Assembly: GCA_900319005.1 (NCBI GenBank)
Contig: ONMV01000008.1
Coordinates: 1-64,000, forward strand
From: an uncultured Bacteroidales bacterium
GTDB lineage: Bacteria; Bacteroidota; Bacteroidia; Bacteroidales; Paludibacteraceae
DNA length: 64,000 nucleotides
Direction of reading: 5' to 3'
In this document: positions 41,098 through 49,495 of the stretch, piece by piece
How positions within the stretch are numbered: the stretch's first letter is position 1
How the letters are laid out: each line of letters begins with the position of its first letter
Notes under the pieces: model-generated
Told to the model about the DNA's origin: nothing
The model's database searches: none
What the model saw: the letters and a program-made list of their open reading frames with translations, nothing else
Position numbers and translations under genes: made by a program

Positions 41098-41390
41098 AAG
41101 TAATATTTAGCGGATTGCTATTGAATATATCATCTGCATCTTACTCTCAGGCATATTACATGCATGAAGCAGCAGAGGATGCTGGTTATAGGCCTCATGA
41201 TTCACCTCTATTGGGTATTCTCACAATAATCTCATTGGTGGGGATGTTACTTGCTATAGTTTTGGTGTTCTTTGCATCTAACAAAGACGATAAGAAAAAT
41301 ATACTTGGAGGTTGTTTGTTAGAAATTTTCTTAAATCCGATCACTTGGATATTTGTAATAATTGTGATAATCACAAAATGTTGTAGTTAA
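41076..41390 (+). CDS. small membrane protein of unknown function
   Basis: 104 residues with an N-terminal hydrophobic segment (LKVIFSGLLLNISSASYSQA, possibly a signal peptide) and two further helices (LLGILTIISLVGMLLAIVLV, NPITWIFVIIVIITKC). It overlaps the repeat-protein gene by 22 bp in another frame, so the start is uncertain. No family recognised. Confidence 0.5.
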   Translation: MGISRKLKVIFSGLLLNISSASYSQAYYMHEAAEDAGYRPHDSPLLGILTIISLVGMLLAIVLVFFASNKDDKKNILGGCLLEIFLNPITWIFVIIVIITKCCS

Positions 41391-41420
41391 TATGTTATAC
41401 CAATTAAAATTATAGAATGT

Positions 41421-42131
41421 ATGAAAACATTGTTACTCTTATTCTGTTCCATAATCCTGTGTGTTAATGTGAATGCTCAAAAAACAATTCCATTCTACAC
41501 AGTTGATAGGGATGATTATAACTTGACAGATATTAAAACGTCACAAAGAAGAATTGACACTATGAATATAGATCAAGATTATAAATGTGTAGTTGAAGTA
41601 TACGATCGCTATCGAAAGGAAATAATTGATGCTCAGGGATTGTATAATACATCTATGCCAACGCATCAGCAAATTAAAAATATCATTAACACTGGCGTGC
41701 AAAACCTCTATAGGAATACACAATTCTCTATGTTGAACAGAAGAAAACCATCACAAGCTAGCAATGAAGATGTTGCTGAATTTATGAGTGAATTACTTGC
41801 CCCTGTTTTATATACAGCTGATATGTATTATTGGTTCGAGAATACGAGTGATTCTCCTACTCAGAATCATCATAAGATATTTGAATATAAATCACTTGAG
41901 ATATATTATCCATTTGATGCCACACAAACGAGAATTGTTAAGCCACAAAGTGGAATAGAGACTCATCTTGTTCGTATCGCTTATGAAATAGATTATGGAA
42001 ATGGAATTAAAGAAGCACATAATGATATAGTTGTTGCATCGACAGAGGTATATAAAAGAGGTTACATTACAAATATAGTTGCTGCGGTAAATAAGGAAGG
42101 GGAAGTTGTTCGATATTTATATGCTTATTGA
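41421..42131 (+). CDS. secreted protein of unknown function
   Basis: 236 residues with a signal peptide (MKTLLLLFCSIILCVNVNAQ). Ends with a strand-rich part (IAYEIDYGNGIKEAHNDIVV ... VAAVNKEGEVVRYLYAY) resembling the end of the 40245 product (LVRNGNGKIVRYGMAQ), so the two may be distant paralogues. AT-rich. No catalytic motif seen. Confidence 0.55.
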   Translation: MKTLLLLFCSIILCVNVNAQKTIPFYTVDRDDYNLTDIKTSQRRIDTMNIDQDYKCVVEVYDRYRKEIIDAQGLYNTSMPTHQQIKNIINTGVQNLYRNTQFSMLNRRKPSQASNEDVAEFMSELLAPVLYTADMYYWFENTSDSPTQNHHKIFEYKSLEIYYPFDATQTRIVKPQSGIETHLVRIAYEIDYGNGIKEAHNDIVVASTEVYKRGYITNIVAAVNKEGEVVRYLYAY

Positions 42132-42156
42132 AAGAATCTATTAAAATAGTCATATT

Positions 42157-42687
42157 ATGTATAGAAAAATAACATACATTTTTATGGTTTTGTTATTAGT
42201 AACCTCTTGTATTCCGACGAAACGTATCTGTCAGCAGTTCTCACAACAAGCTATTTATCAAGTAGATTGGTCCGAATGGCAAGCCTATCTTAAGGATTCG
42301 ACACTTAGTCCATGCATGGAATGTGAAAGTGCTTTATGGAGAGATTCTCGTCTTCACAATCTCCAATTTTTGATATACTCTGATGGTAAGAATGCTGTAT
42401 TATCACCTTTCTACACAAAAGCATATTTGGATAAAAATAGTAAAAATCCAATAGTTCTAGATGTTATTAAAAACTTTGAAGAAGATAAGTTCTTACCAGT
42501 GCAATACAAAATAAAAGATTCAGTTATATATGCCAGGGATAGTGGTATTGGATACGAAAAAGCTGCATATATACAGAAATCTACAAATGATACAATTCAA
42601 TTGTTAATAATAAGTGATGTGATATGTGAGTTAGCCAATAAGCCTATTAGACTCATTAAACTAAACCCACAACAGCTTTGTCAATAA
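42157..42687 (+). CDS. lipoprotein of unknown function
   Basis: 176 residues with a lipoprotein signal (MYRKITYIFMVLLLVTSCIP; lipobox LVTSC). The mature part is a single polar domain with no recognised motif. Last AT-rich gene of island II, 25 bp after the preceding secreted protein. Confidence 0.6.
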   Translation: MYRKITYIFMVLLLVTSCIPTKRICQQFSQQAIYQVDWSEWQAYLKDSTLSPCMECESALWRDSRLHNLQFLIYSDGKNAVLSPFYTKAYLDKNSKNPIVLDVIKNFEEDKFLPVQYKIKDSVIYARDSGIGYEKAAYIQKSTNDTIQLLIISDVICELANKPIRLIKLNPQQLCQ

Positions 42688-42795
42688 CTATGTGTGATTT
42701 CCCGACGATCCTCCGGAATAGCGAAGCGGTCCAGAGTCTCCGGATTTTCCGTTCCCCATTTCGCTCTCTAGATAACCCTATTTATCGGTTCTGCT

Positions 42796-42994
42796 CTCGC
42801 GGTTAGCCCCGCGAGCCCAAACACCAGCCTGCTTCCCTTCCAAGCAGGCTGGTTCTTTCTTCTTGGTAGTTGCAGGCGTTTGCTAAACGCCGCTCTATAT
42901 CTTTCCCTCTTAGGCATGGAAAAGCCAAGTGACTTTTGGCTTTGAACGGTAGGAATAGCGGAGAGTGTCATTCCTACCATAGAACGAGCGTTCT
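42796..42994. repeat. row of six palindromes closing island II
   Basis: 42796-42815 (CTCGCGG/CCGCGAG), 42824-42852 (CCAGCCTGCTT/AAGCAGGCTGG, followed by TTCTTTCTTCTT, terminator-like), 42875-42891 (GGCGTTT/AAACGCC), 42921-42943 (AAAGCCAA/TTGGCTTT), 42948-42978 (GGTAGGAAT/ATTCCTACC) and 42981-42994 (AGAACG/CGTTCT). All arms are perfect. The 2nd and 3rd match the ends of the island I row, the 3rd with compensating substitutions. No gene lies in 42688-43022. Confidence 0.75.
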
Positions 42995-43022
42995 TCCATT
43001 CCGTTGGGAGAACACTCCGGGA

Positions 43023-43232
43023 CAAGTTGTTTTTGAAGACCCGGTGCATCATATATCGGGCAAAATCAGTAAAAAATACCGCACGTGCTACAATCACAAG
43101 CGTATCAACGGGCTGAATTTCACCAGCGTACACGGTGAGCGAAGTACTCCGGCGAGTGTGGCAGAGTTGGATCAGCGTGCGAAATTCAAGACCGTGCGTC
43201 AAGCTGCGATTGAGCGCTCGATGGACCTTTAA
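43023..43232 (+). pseudogene. remnant of a third member of the basic-protein family
   Basis: Seventy codons read QVVFEDPVHHISGKISKKYR ... INGLNFTSVHGERSTPAS ... ELDQRAKFKTVRQ and stop. The start of the frame aligns with V.YQDPVQEIRG of the 38919 product, but no start codon exists where the family begins and the C-terminal half is missing. An in-frame ATG at 42936 would give a proline-and-Ser leader overlapping palindromes and is unlikely. Confidence 0.55.
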
Positions 43233-43276
43233 GACGCAATAAATCGCTCCTTTTCTCAAAAAAAATCCCCGAGTGC

Positions 43277-43320
43277 TTGCATATATGCAAAATTTGTAGT
43301 AATTTTGTACCCGCAAAATT
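43277..43320 (+). promoter_or_regulatory. promoter of the OmpA-like gene
   Basis: TTG 43277-43279, 20 bp, TAATTTTG 43300-43307; AATTTTG (43301-43307) pairs with CAAAATT (43314-43320) across the transcription start. Confidence 0.85.
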
Positions 43321-43329
43321 GATCAGTCT

Positions 43330-44973
43330 ATGAGACGAATAATCGGATTACTATTTTTGGCGGTAACAAGCGCCTGTCTGATGGCGCAGGTCAAGTTACC
43401 GCAAGTGAGGGTATTAGAGGCCAAGGGATGGCAGATACAGCACTCGGTGATGTCATGGGACTCGCTGAGTGTCTATTTCTCGGCGCAGGCACCGGGAGCG
43501 AGCAGTTATGATCTGTATGTAGTACATGCAGAGGGTTGGCGTTGGAGCGAACCGGAGCGGTTGGAAGAGATCAGCACGGAGAGTGACGAATGGTGGCCAT
43601 CCATCAGCAGCGACGGACAAATGCTCTTTTATGTTCACCGCACCGCGCCTAACCCGAACGAGAAGAACAGCCATGAGAAGCAACAGATCTTTGCCGGTAG
43701 ATGGTCGATGAGTGAGGGTCGTTGGAAAGAAGCGTCCGCGTTGATTATCAGCAGCGAGGACGATACGGAGCCGCAGATCATGGAAGACAACTGCACGCTG
43801 CTCTTTGTCCGCCGCACGGAAGGGAAGCGTCATGAGATGAGTTCGACTCCGATGTACGCAATGATGATGGACAGCCATAACTGGACCCTTCCGTCCACCT
43901 ACACAGAGGTGCCCCAACCGCAGCCGATCTTAGCCGTGAGCGGCAATGTGATCATGGCGAAAGGCAAACGTCCGCTGACCAGCGGCAGAGTGATGGTGTA
44001 TGACGCCACAACCGAACAATTAGAACAGGAAGCGCGTGTCCATCCCGTGAGCGGTCATTGGCGCGTGGCGCTACGTAAGGGCAGACATTACCGTCTGGCT
44101 ATCACCGCTCCCGGCTACTCGTACCAATACATCGATATATGCACGGACTCGCTGTCGGCACGCGAAGAGCGACACGTAGAAACAACCGTTCTGGACAACC
44201 AATTGGCTTTGACGCTGAACGGGTACGACGACGAGACCCAACAGACCGTTTACAACACCAAACAGGTATTAGCGTTGGGACAACTGCACTCCGTCCCGAT
44301 CCGGCAGAAAGGGTACGAAGACACGACCTTGGTGATCAATACCAAGCGCCCGACCGTCTTCACCGAGACCGAACTGGACATCCCCTTACACCCGCTCAAG
44401 AGCCGGCATCTATTCATCGTAACGAACGCAGAGACGGAAGAGTTAGTGGAGGACGCAAGACTGAGACTGAACGGTCAACCCACATCGGCAGACACGGCCT
44501 TGCGGATCGGACAGGAGGTAGCGCTACAGGTGTCCGCACCCGGATATCTATTCTACGACACCGTCCTCAATACAGGAACCTCCACCCAACAAGCCACTAT
44601 CCGTATCCGACTGCAGCCTATCAAAAAAGGAATGGTGCTCCAACTGCGCAATATACAGTTCGAATACGACTCGTATGAGTTGACCGAGAGTTCGAACGAG
44701 GCACTCGAAGCGCTGGCACAACTGATGTTCATCAACCCGACCCTGCGTATCGAGTTATCGGCACACACCGATGATCAGGGTTCGGACCGCTATAACGACC
44801 GGCTCTCCACCCTTCGCGGACAAGCCGTTCAGTCATGGCTGAAGAAAAGAGGAATAGACGGGGAGCGAATCGAATCGGTAGGCTACGGCAAACGCAAGCC
44901 ATTAGTGGCTAACGACAGCGAGGAGAACCGCGCCATCAACCGAAGAGTGGAAATGAGGGTGATTGACAATTGA
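43330..44973 (+). CDS. OmpA-family outer-membrane protein with WD40-like repeats
   Basis: 547 residues: signal peptide (MRRIIGLLFLAVTSACLMAQ), PD40-type beta-propeller turns (residues 40-200: SDEWWPSISSDGQMLFYVHR), one or two Ig/carboxypeptidase-like beta sandwiches (210-420), and a C-terminal OmpA peptidoglycan-binding domain (LRNIQFEYDSYELTESSNEA, LSAHTDDQGSDRYNDRLSTL, GYGKRKPLVANDSEENRAIN). It ties the outer membrane to peptidoglycan. Similar architecture occurs in type IX-associated proteins such as PorE, but it is not a clear PorE. Confidence 0.85.
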   Translation: MRRIIGLLFLAVTSACLMAQVKLPQVRVLEAKGWQIQHSVMSWDSLSVYFSAQAPGASSYDLYVVHAEGWRWSEPERLEEISTESDEWWPSISSDGQMLFYVHRTAPNPNEKNSHEKQQIFAGRWSMSEGRWKEASALIISSEDDTEPQIMEDNCTLLFVRRTEGKRHEMSSTPMYAMMMDSHNWTLPSTYTEVPQPQPILAVSGNVIMAKGKRPLTSGRVMVYDATTEQLEQEARVHPVSGHWRVALRKGRHYRLAITAPGYSYQYIDICTDSLSAREERHVETTVLDNQLALTLNGYDDETQQTVYNTKQVLALGQLHSVPIRQKGYEDTTLVINTKRPTVFTETELDIPLHPLKSRHLFIVTNAETEELVEDARLRLNGQPTSADTALRIGQEVALQVSAPGYLFYDTVLNTGTSTQQATIRIRLQPIKKGMVLQLRNIQFEYDSYELTESSNEALEALAQLMFINPTLRIELSAHTDDQGSDRYNDRLSTLRGQAVQSWLKKRGIDGERIESVGYGKRKPLVANDSEENRAINRRVEMRVIDN

Positions 44974-44976
44974 TAA

Positions 44977-45027
44977 TTCTTATCTCGCTTTGCTCGAACG
45001 ATTATTTTCGACAAGCGAAAATCTTGA
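44977..45027 (+). repeat. 51-bp intercistronic element, copy C
   Basis: Perfect copy of 26435-26485 in the opposite genome orientation, hence the same orientation relative to transcription. It starts 3 nt after the OmpA-like stop and ends 19 nt before the next ATG. Confidence 0.9.
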
Positions 45028-45046
45028 AAATTGACAATTGAGAATT

Positions 45047-46456
45047 ATGCGAAAGATATTCATATTATTGATTGCATGCGTGAGCGTATGCGCGCAGGCA
45101 CAGGAGAAATACAGCGTGGTACTCGAACGTACCAAAACACTCAGTCCCTACGAAGCTATCTATGTACTGATGGACTATCAGTACTGGAAACCCGAGTTAC
45201 CGGCAGTCTATTATGAGTTAGGCAACCGGTGTTACAGCCTGCTGCCTACCCGCGATCCGCTGCACCATTACGTCGAACTGAAAACACTGCTGTATCAGTC
45301 CCGACTGTTCTACGGTAACTGCCTGCATTTTGCGAAAGACCAGAAACTGCCGGGATGGCAGTACAGCGAGATAGCAGACGGTCAGAAGAAAATCGATTAT
45401 GCCACGCTGGAAACCTACGTGCGTCCGAGACTCAAAGAGGTGGAACGCCAACAGATAGCATGCGACTCCATCTACCATACTTTCTGCCGCATGTCCGACC
45501 GCTATAACCGCTGTCTGAACCTCTTCAGTACTTTTCTGGGTGCTTATACCCGTGAGAAAACAGCCCATCTGCAACTCCAACCCTCTGAACGCGAGATGCT
45601 GATCACCCTGCAACAGCAAGCGGACAGTCTGGAGAACGATATCCTCGCATTCAAACAAGCCCTGCAACTACAACCCATCCCCGGTTATGACCCCGTCTTC
45701 CGAAAGGAGGAGATTGCGCTCTACCGGTTGGACGGACTGACACACACGGATTTCTTGCAGAACAACATCGCCCTTTGGGACTACAGCCAATGGGTGAGCC
45801 GTTTTCTGAACGAACAGACCGAAGTCTATGAGCGTTTATACGCCGATATAGACCGCGAGTACACGCGGTTAAGCGACCAGATGAGACGTTACACGCAAGG
45901 AGAGACGATCTCGGGGCATTTCGATGCATCCCTGATCGGTCGATGTGAGCGTCTGGAGATCCATTCGTCGCGCATCGATTCCATCCGTATAATGCAGCAG
46001 ACCATCCGTCATGGCGCCGCAGAACAGTTAGTGGCACAGAGTACGGCACCGCAGTCCATCCGCGAACTGCAACCCCTGCTGCAGATAGCGGTATCCGTCT
46101 ATGGCGAGACTCCGGATAGCGCTTTGACGCTGCTCAAAGACCACCTCATCCGCTTAGCTCAACCGCTACGCACGATGCAGTCTCCCCAATACATCCATCC
46201 TATTAGCGGCGAGACAATCCGTTACAAAGCCTATACCGGCGAACAAGTGCATTGTTTGCTGCCCGACGAGAACGGTTTCCGCTGCGTGGTGAGCGATGAG
46301 GACGGCACGCGCGTACTGCTGCTCGACCGCGAACTGGAAGCCATCCGTGTACAGACACGCGCAACGAACGAGAAACCGATGGTCTATACCCGTATTCCGG
46401 GCAACCGATGGGTGCTCATAACCGACCAAAATATCTATATCGATGATTTGCAATGA
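45047..46456 (+). CDS. exported helical protein of unknown function
   Basis: 469 residues from ATG at 45047 (MRKIFILLIACVSVCAQAQE, signal peptide). Mostly helical with several Glu/Arg/Gln-rich stretches (about residues 130-330), ending in a short beta region (RIPGNRWVLITDQNIYIDDL). No family recognised. Probably co-transcribed with the OmpA-like gene upstream and overlapping aroB by 14 bp. Confidence 0.6.
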   Translation: MRKIFILLIACVSVCAQAQEKYSVVLERTKTLSPYEAIYVLMDYQYWKPELPAVYYELGNRCYSLLPTRDPLHHYVELKTLLYQSRLFYGNCLHFAKDQKLPGWQYSEIADGQKKIDYATLETYVRPRLKEVERQQIACDSIYHTFCRMSDRYNRCLNLFSTFLGAYTREKTAHLQLQPSEREMLITLQQQADSLENDILAFKQALQLQPIPGYDPVFRKEEIALYRLDGLTHTDFLQNNIALWDYSQWVSRFLNEQTEVYERLYADIDREYTRLSDQMRRYTQGETISGHFDASLIGRCERLEIHSSRIDSIRIMQQTIRHGAAEQLVAQSTAPQSIRELQPLLQIAVSVYGETPDSALTLLKDHLIRLAQPLRTMQSPQYIHPISGETIRYKAYTGEQVHCLLPDENGFRCVVSDEDGTRVLLLDRELEAIRVQTRATNEKPMVYTRIPGNRWVLITDQNIYIDDLQ

Positions 46457-47474
46457 TCTACATAGCGCTTTGACACCCTTTCTCAATGACTACCAACAGG
46501 TCTGCATCGTACGGGATGAAGGAGTGAAAGAGTTAAGGAGTGAGGGAGTGAAAGAGTTAGTACTCCGTACCTCCGAGCAGACTAAATCCTTGGAGACGGT
46601 ACAGGTCATCTGGGATTTTCTCTTTGCACAGGAGATGACACGCAAAGGGCTGCTGATAGCGGTTGGAGGAGGTGTCCTCACCGACCTCGCAGGATTCGCT
46701 GCTGCTACCTATAAAAGAGGTATCGATTATATCAATATCCCCACCACGCTTCTTTCCATGGTAGACGCCTCGTCGGGTGGAAAAACGGGCGTTAACTACC
46801 ACGGACTGAAGAACAGTATCGGGGCTTTCTATCCGCCCGTAGAGACCCTTATCTGGCCGGGATGGCTCAAGACCCTTCCGGCAGAACAGTTCCTTTCCGG
46901 CTTTGCAGAAATGCTCAAAACAGGACTGGTAAAGAAGAGGGAGGGAGAAAAGGAAGCCTTGTGGGAGGCATTGTTGGCTTATGATTTAGAGCGTATGCCT
47001 CTGGATTCGTTAGCTCCGCTGATAGAGGAGTGTGTGGGGGGCAAAGAGCGTATCGTTGCCGCAGATCCGAAAGAATCCGGTTTGCGCAAAGTGCTCAATT
47101 TCGGACACACCTTCGGGCACGCGTTGGAACAAATCCAAATGGTAAATGGTCAATGGTCAAATGGTAAATGGCTTCACGGCTATGCCGTGCTGTACGGGAT
47201 GATTGCGGAGTTATATCTGAGCGTAGTGAAACTTGGTTGCCCGAAAGAACCGCTGCAACAACTGACGCAGCTCATGCTCCATTATTACGGTCGTCCGCAA
47301 TGTAAGTGTTCCGAGCGCGAGGCGCTTATTTCGCTTATGCAGCAAGATAAAAAGAACGAGCGTGCCGCTGAGATCAACTGCACGCTCCTTCGTTCTATCG
47401 GTCAACCTGTCATCAATCAGATCATCTCTCCCGAAGACGCCTCAGAGGCATTAGATTACCTTTTCTCCCTGTAA
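46443..47474 (+). CDS. aroB: 3-dehydroquinate synthase
   Basis: Second step of the shikimate pathway: DAHP to 3-dehydroquinate, NAD and Zn dependent. 343 residues: GLLIAVGGGVLTDLAGFAAA, IPTTLLSMVDASSGGKTGVN, FAEMLKTGLVK (Lys/Glu), LNFGHTFGHALE with Zn His. Two segments are made of repeated DNA: GVKELRSEGVKEL (46521-46560) and MVNGQWSNGKW (47137-47171), both in frame in variable loops. The start overlaps the upstream gene by 14 bp. Confidence 0.94.
   Translation: MICNDLHSALTPFLNDYQQVCIVRDEGVKELRSEGVKELVLRTSEQTKSLETVQVIWDFLFAQEMTRKGLLIAVGGGVLTDLAGFAAATYKRGIDYINIPTTLLSMVDASSGGKTGVNYHGLKNSIGAFYPPVETLIWPGWLKTLPAEQFLSGFAEMLKTGLVKKREGEKEALWEALLAYDLERMPLDSLAPLIEECVGGKERIVAADPKESGLRKVLNFGHTFGHALEQIQMVNGQWSNGKWLHGYAVLYGMIAELYLSVVKLGCPKEPLQQLTQLMLHYYGRPQCKCSEREALISLMQQDKKNERAAEINCTLLRSIGQPVINQIISPEDASEALDYLFSL
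46521..46560 (+). repeat. 24-bp period direct repeat inside aroB
   Basis: GGAGTGAAAGAGTTA occurs at 46521-46535 and 46545-46559, offset 24 bp (eight codons), encoding GVKEL twice. The period is a multiple of three, so the frame is kept. Confidence 0.8.
47137..47171 (+). repeat. AATGGTAAATGG filler repeat inside aroB
   Basis: AAATGGTAAATGGTCAATGG and similar units encode MVNGQWSNGKW. Related units lie at 52588-52612 (glnS start) and 55335-55372 (between lpxD and the HD gene). Confidence 0.7.
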
Positions 47475-49475
47475 GGTATAGAGACCTTGCCCGGTCTCCA
47501 CATAGAGAATACCATTCCGTTCAATAATACGATTTTTGAACGCGGACGGTTGATTACCGATTGTATCTAAGCCTTGCGCCGAATAGGTGTCTTGTTTGAC
47601 GATATACAGCGTCACGACGTCATAATCATAACTGACAATAACATACGTACGCGTCGGGACATCTTGAACGAAAGACGATAACCGGAACTTATTCTCTACG
47701 GCGTACTTCTTTCCTTTATAACTCAATTCGGTCCATCCGTTCACTACTGCGCTATCCAACACCATATAGCGACACACATCGATGGAATCGATACTTTCCG
47801 GTGCTTTTTCCGGCAAAACCTCCTTATTAATTCCTATCCGGAAAGGCTCTGTCGGCGAGATCTCCGGCACACCGAAATAATTGATAAAACGTCCGACTAC
47901 TCCGGACAAAGGATCACCGGCTTTCAAGTTCGCTCCATAGCGTTTGCCTGTCACACCATCACCTCGGTCGAAAAGCAACATACTGCCGGTAGTATCACGG
48001 ACATAGATATAATTATCATATTTCTTGGTAACCACTACATCGTTCAGATAAACGACCGCATGATCAACCGACTCAACTGCCTCGCGCACAGTCTTCCAAT
48101 TTTCCACATGCAGCAGAACCAAAACCGACGTTTGTACATCGCCGGACGTAAACAACAAAGTATCCGTATAATGACCCGCTTGAGTGACATTATACGTAAT
48201 CGTCAATACATCTCCGTCACGATCTAAAAGTTCCGATGAAAGCGAGAAGAATTGCGTATTGGTATGAGTCACTTGAATATCCTCAGACAAAAGATTTGCA
48301 TTGATCTCAATAGTCTTCGCTCCGGAAGTCTCAGTCGTTATTCCGAAGTTTACCATCGGCGCTATTATAGCTGCAACATCTCCCATCGCCTCTACTCGTC
48401 GATAGAGACAAACCGGAGTCTGCGAACGCTCTGCATAACAAGCAAAAAGCGTAGGATTATTCTGGGCATTATACTGAATGATCTTGGAACGACTCGTACC
48501 AAGGTTTGTGATTACCGCCTCACCGCCGTTCTCGATCTGAATATTCCAATAGCCGTAATTGCCGTAACTCTTCTCACTCACCACATCCGTCCATAGAGCC
48601 AAACGGTTTTTGGTCTGACCACCGGAAGCTACCAAATACGCTTCTTCGTACCGCAACTCATCTTGGAATATATACGCGATTTCTCCGTTCAAATCGGCGA
48701 TTCTTAAGGTATAAACGGCTCTATCATCTGCATCTACCTGCATCCTGTCAGCGGTATAACGTCCTTTGATTGCATGGATATTATTCACGCTTTCGAACTC
48801 ATCATAATAGCCCATGATATAGTTCACGCCCTCTTGATAAACACCAAAGATGACTTGATCCGAATCCTGCAACTGCGTTACGTCCGTTACCAACTGATAC
48901 GTATCCATCGTAAAGACCGAACTACCGCCCGAAGCCGAACGGATAGAGATACTATTGATATAGATTCCATTCTCTGTACAATCGACCCAAAACTTAATAG
49001 CACCATCTTGCGGAGCTTCAAAAAGTACGATGGAATCGCGATTATATACCCCTTCTCCACTTACAGCCGGTCGGTTCACAATAATAGATTGCGGATCGTT
49101 TTCGCCCACTTGTATATAGATGGTTCCTTTGCCTTTACTGCTGTTCTGGCAAAAGTTAATGGTAACCTGCCGAACGCCCTGAAAAGTCTGTACAGACGTA
49201 GCTCCGGCTCCGGAAGTACTGGTTTTAACACCAACTCCGCATGAATAAAGACGACCGTCAGCAGCCGTACGACCCGCGCTATACTCATACGCCTCTTGGT
49301 CGCATTTCCAACCGTCCGTAACTCTGTCACAAACCGTCGCACCCACCTTGCTTGCCCATGTCTTGGAAGTGAAGGTATAAGTCGTCACTCCTGCTGCTAC
49401 AGACAGCGGAAAAAGAAACAAAAGGAATGTACAAAGACTCAAAGTTCCCAGTACCAATTGATTGTGTGATTTCAT
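47451..49475 (-). CDS. secreted multi-domain protein with a short C-terminal sorting-like tail
   Basis: 674 residues. The signal peptide (MKSHNQLVLGTLSLCTFLLF...) is partly coded by a GTACAAAG-family repeat. Beta-sandwich-like regions follow (residues 30-190; 190-370 with cell-surface-type strands), then an OB-fold-like part (VVVTKKYDNYIYVRDTTGSM, about 490-600). It ends ERNGILYVETGQGLYTLQGE, like the end of the 13279 product. Probably surface-located or secreted by type IX; substrate unknown. Its 3' end overlaps aroB's by 24 bp, convergently. Confidence 0.65.
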   Translation of the reverse strand: MKSHNQLVLGTLSLCTFLLFLFPLSVAAGVTTYTFTSKTWASKVGATVCDRVTDGWKCDQEAYEYSAGRTAADGRLYSCGVGVKTSTSGAGATSVQTFQGVRQVTINFCQNSSKGKGTIYIQVGENDPQSIIVNRPAVSGEGVYNRDSIVLFEAPQDGAIKFWVDCTENGIYINSISIRSASGGSSVFTMDTYQLVTDVTQLQDSDQVIFGVYQEGVNYIMGYYDEFESVNNIHAIKGRYTADRMQVDADDRAVYTLRIADLNGEIAYIFQDELRYEEAYLVASGGQTKNRLALWTDVVSEKSYGNYGYWNIQIENGGEAVITNLGTSRSKIIQYNAQNNPTLFACYAERSQTPVCLYRRVEAMGDVAAIIAPMVNFGITTETSGAKTIEINANLLSEDIQVTHTNTQFFSLSSELLDRDGDVLTITYNVTQAGHYTDTLLFTSGDVQTSVLVLLHVENWKTVREAVESVDHAVVYLNDVVVTKKYDNYIYVRDTTGSMLLFDRGDGVTGKRYGANLKAGDPLSGVVGRFINYFGVPEISPTEPFRIGINKEVLPEKAPESIDSIDVCRYMVLDSAVVNGWTELSYKGKKYAVENKFRLSSFVQDVPTRTYVIVSYDYDVVTLYIVKQDTYSAQGLDTIGNQPSAFKNRIIERNGILYVETGQGLYTLQGEKVI
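49429..49458 (-). repeat. GTACAAAG repeat within a signal-peptide coding region
   Basis: TGTACAAAGACTCAAAGTTC plus CCAGTACCAA match the repeat in 13701-13732 over most positions. Read in the gene's sense it encodes LVLGTLSLCT of the hydrophobic core. Confidence 0.65.
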
Positions 49476-49495
49476 GTCTATTCAATTATCAATTA

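Noticed and set aside
42936..43022. Start of the third basic-protein member at ATG 42936
   Set aside because: The extra 29 residues come from palindrome DNA and do not match the family.
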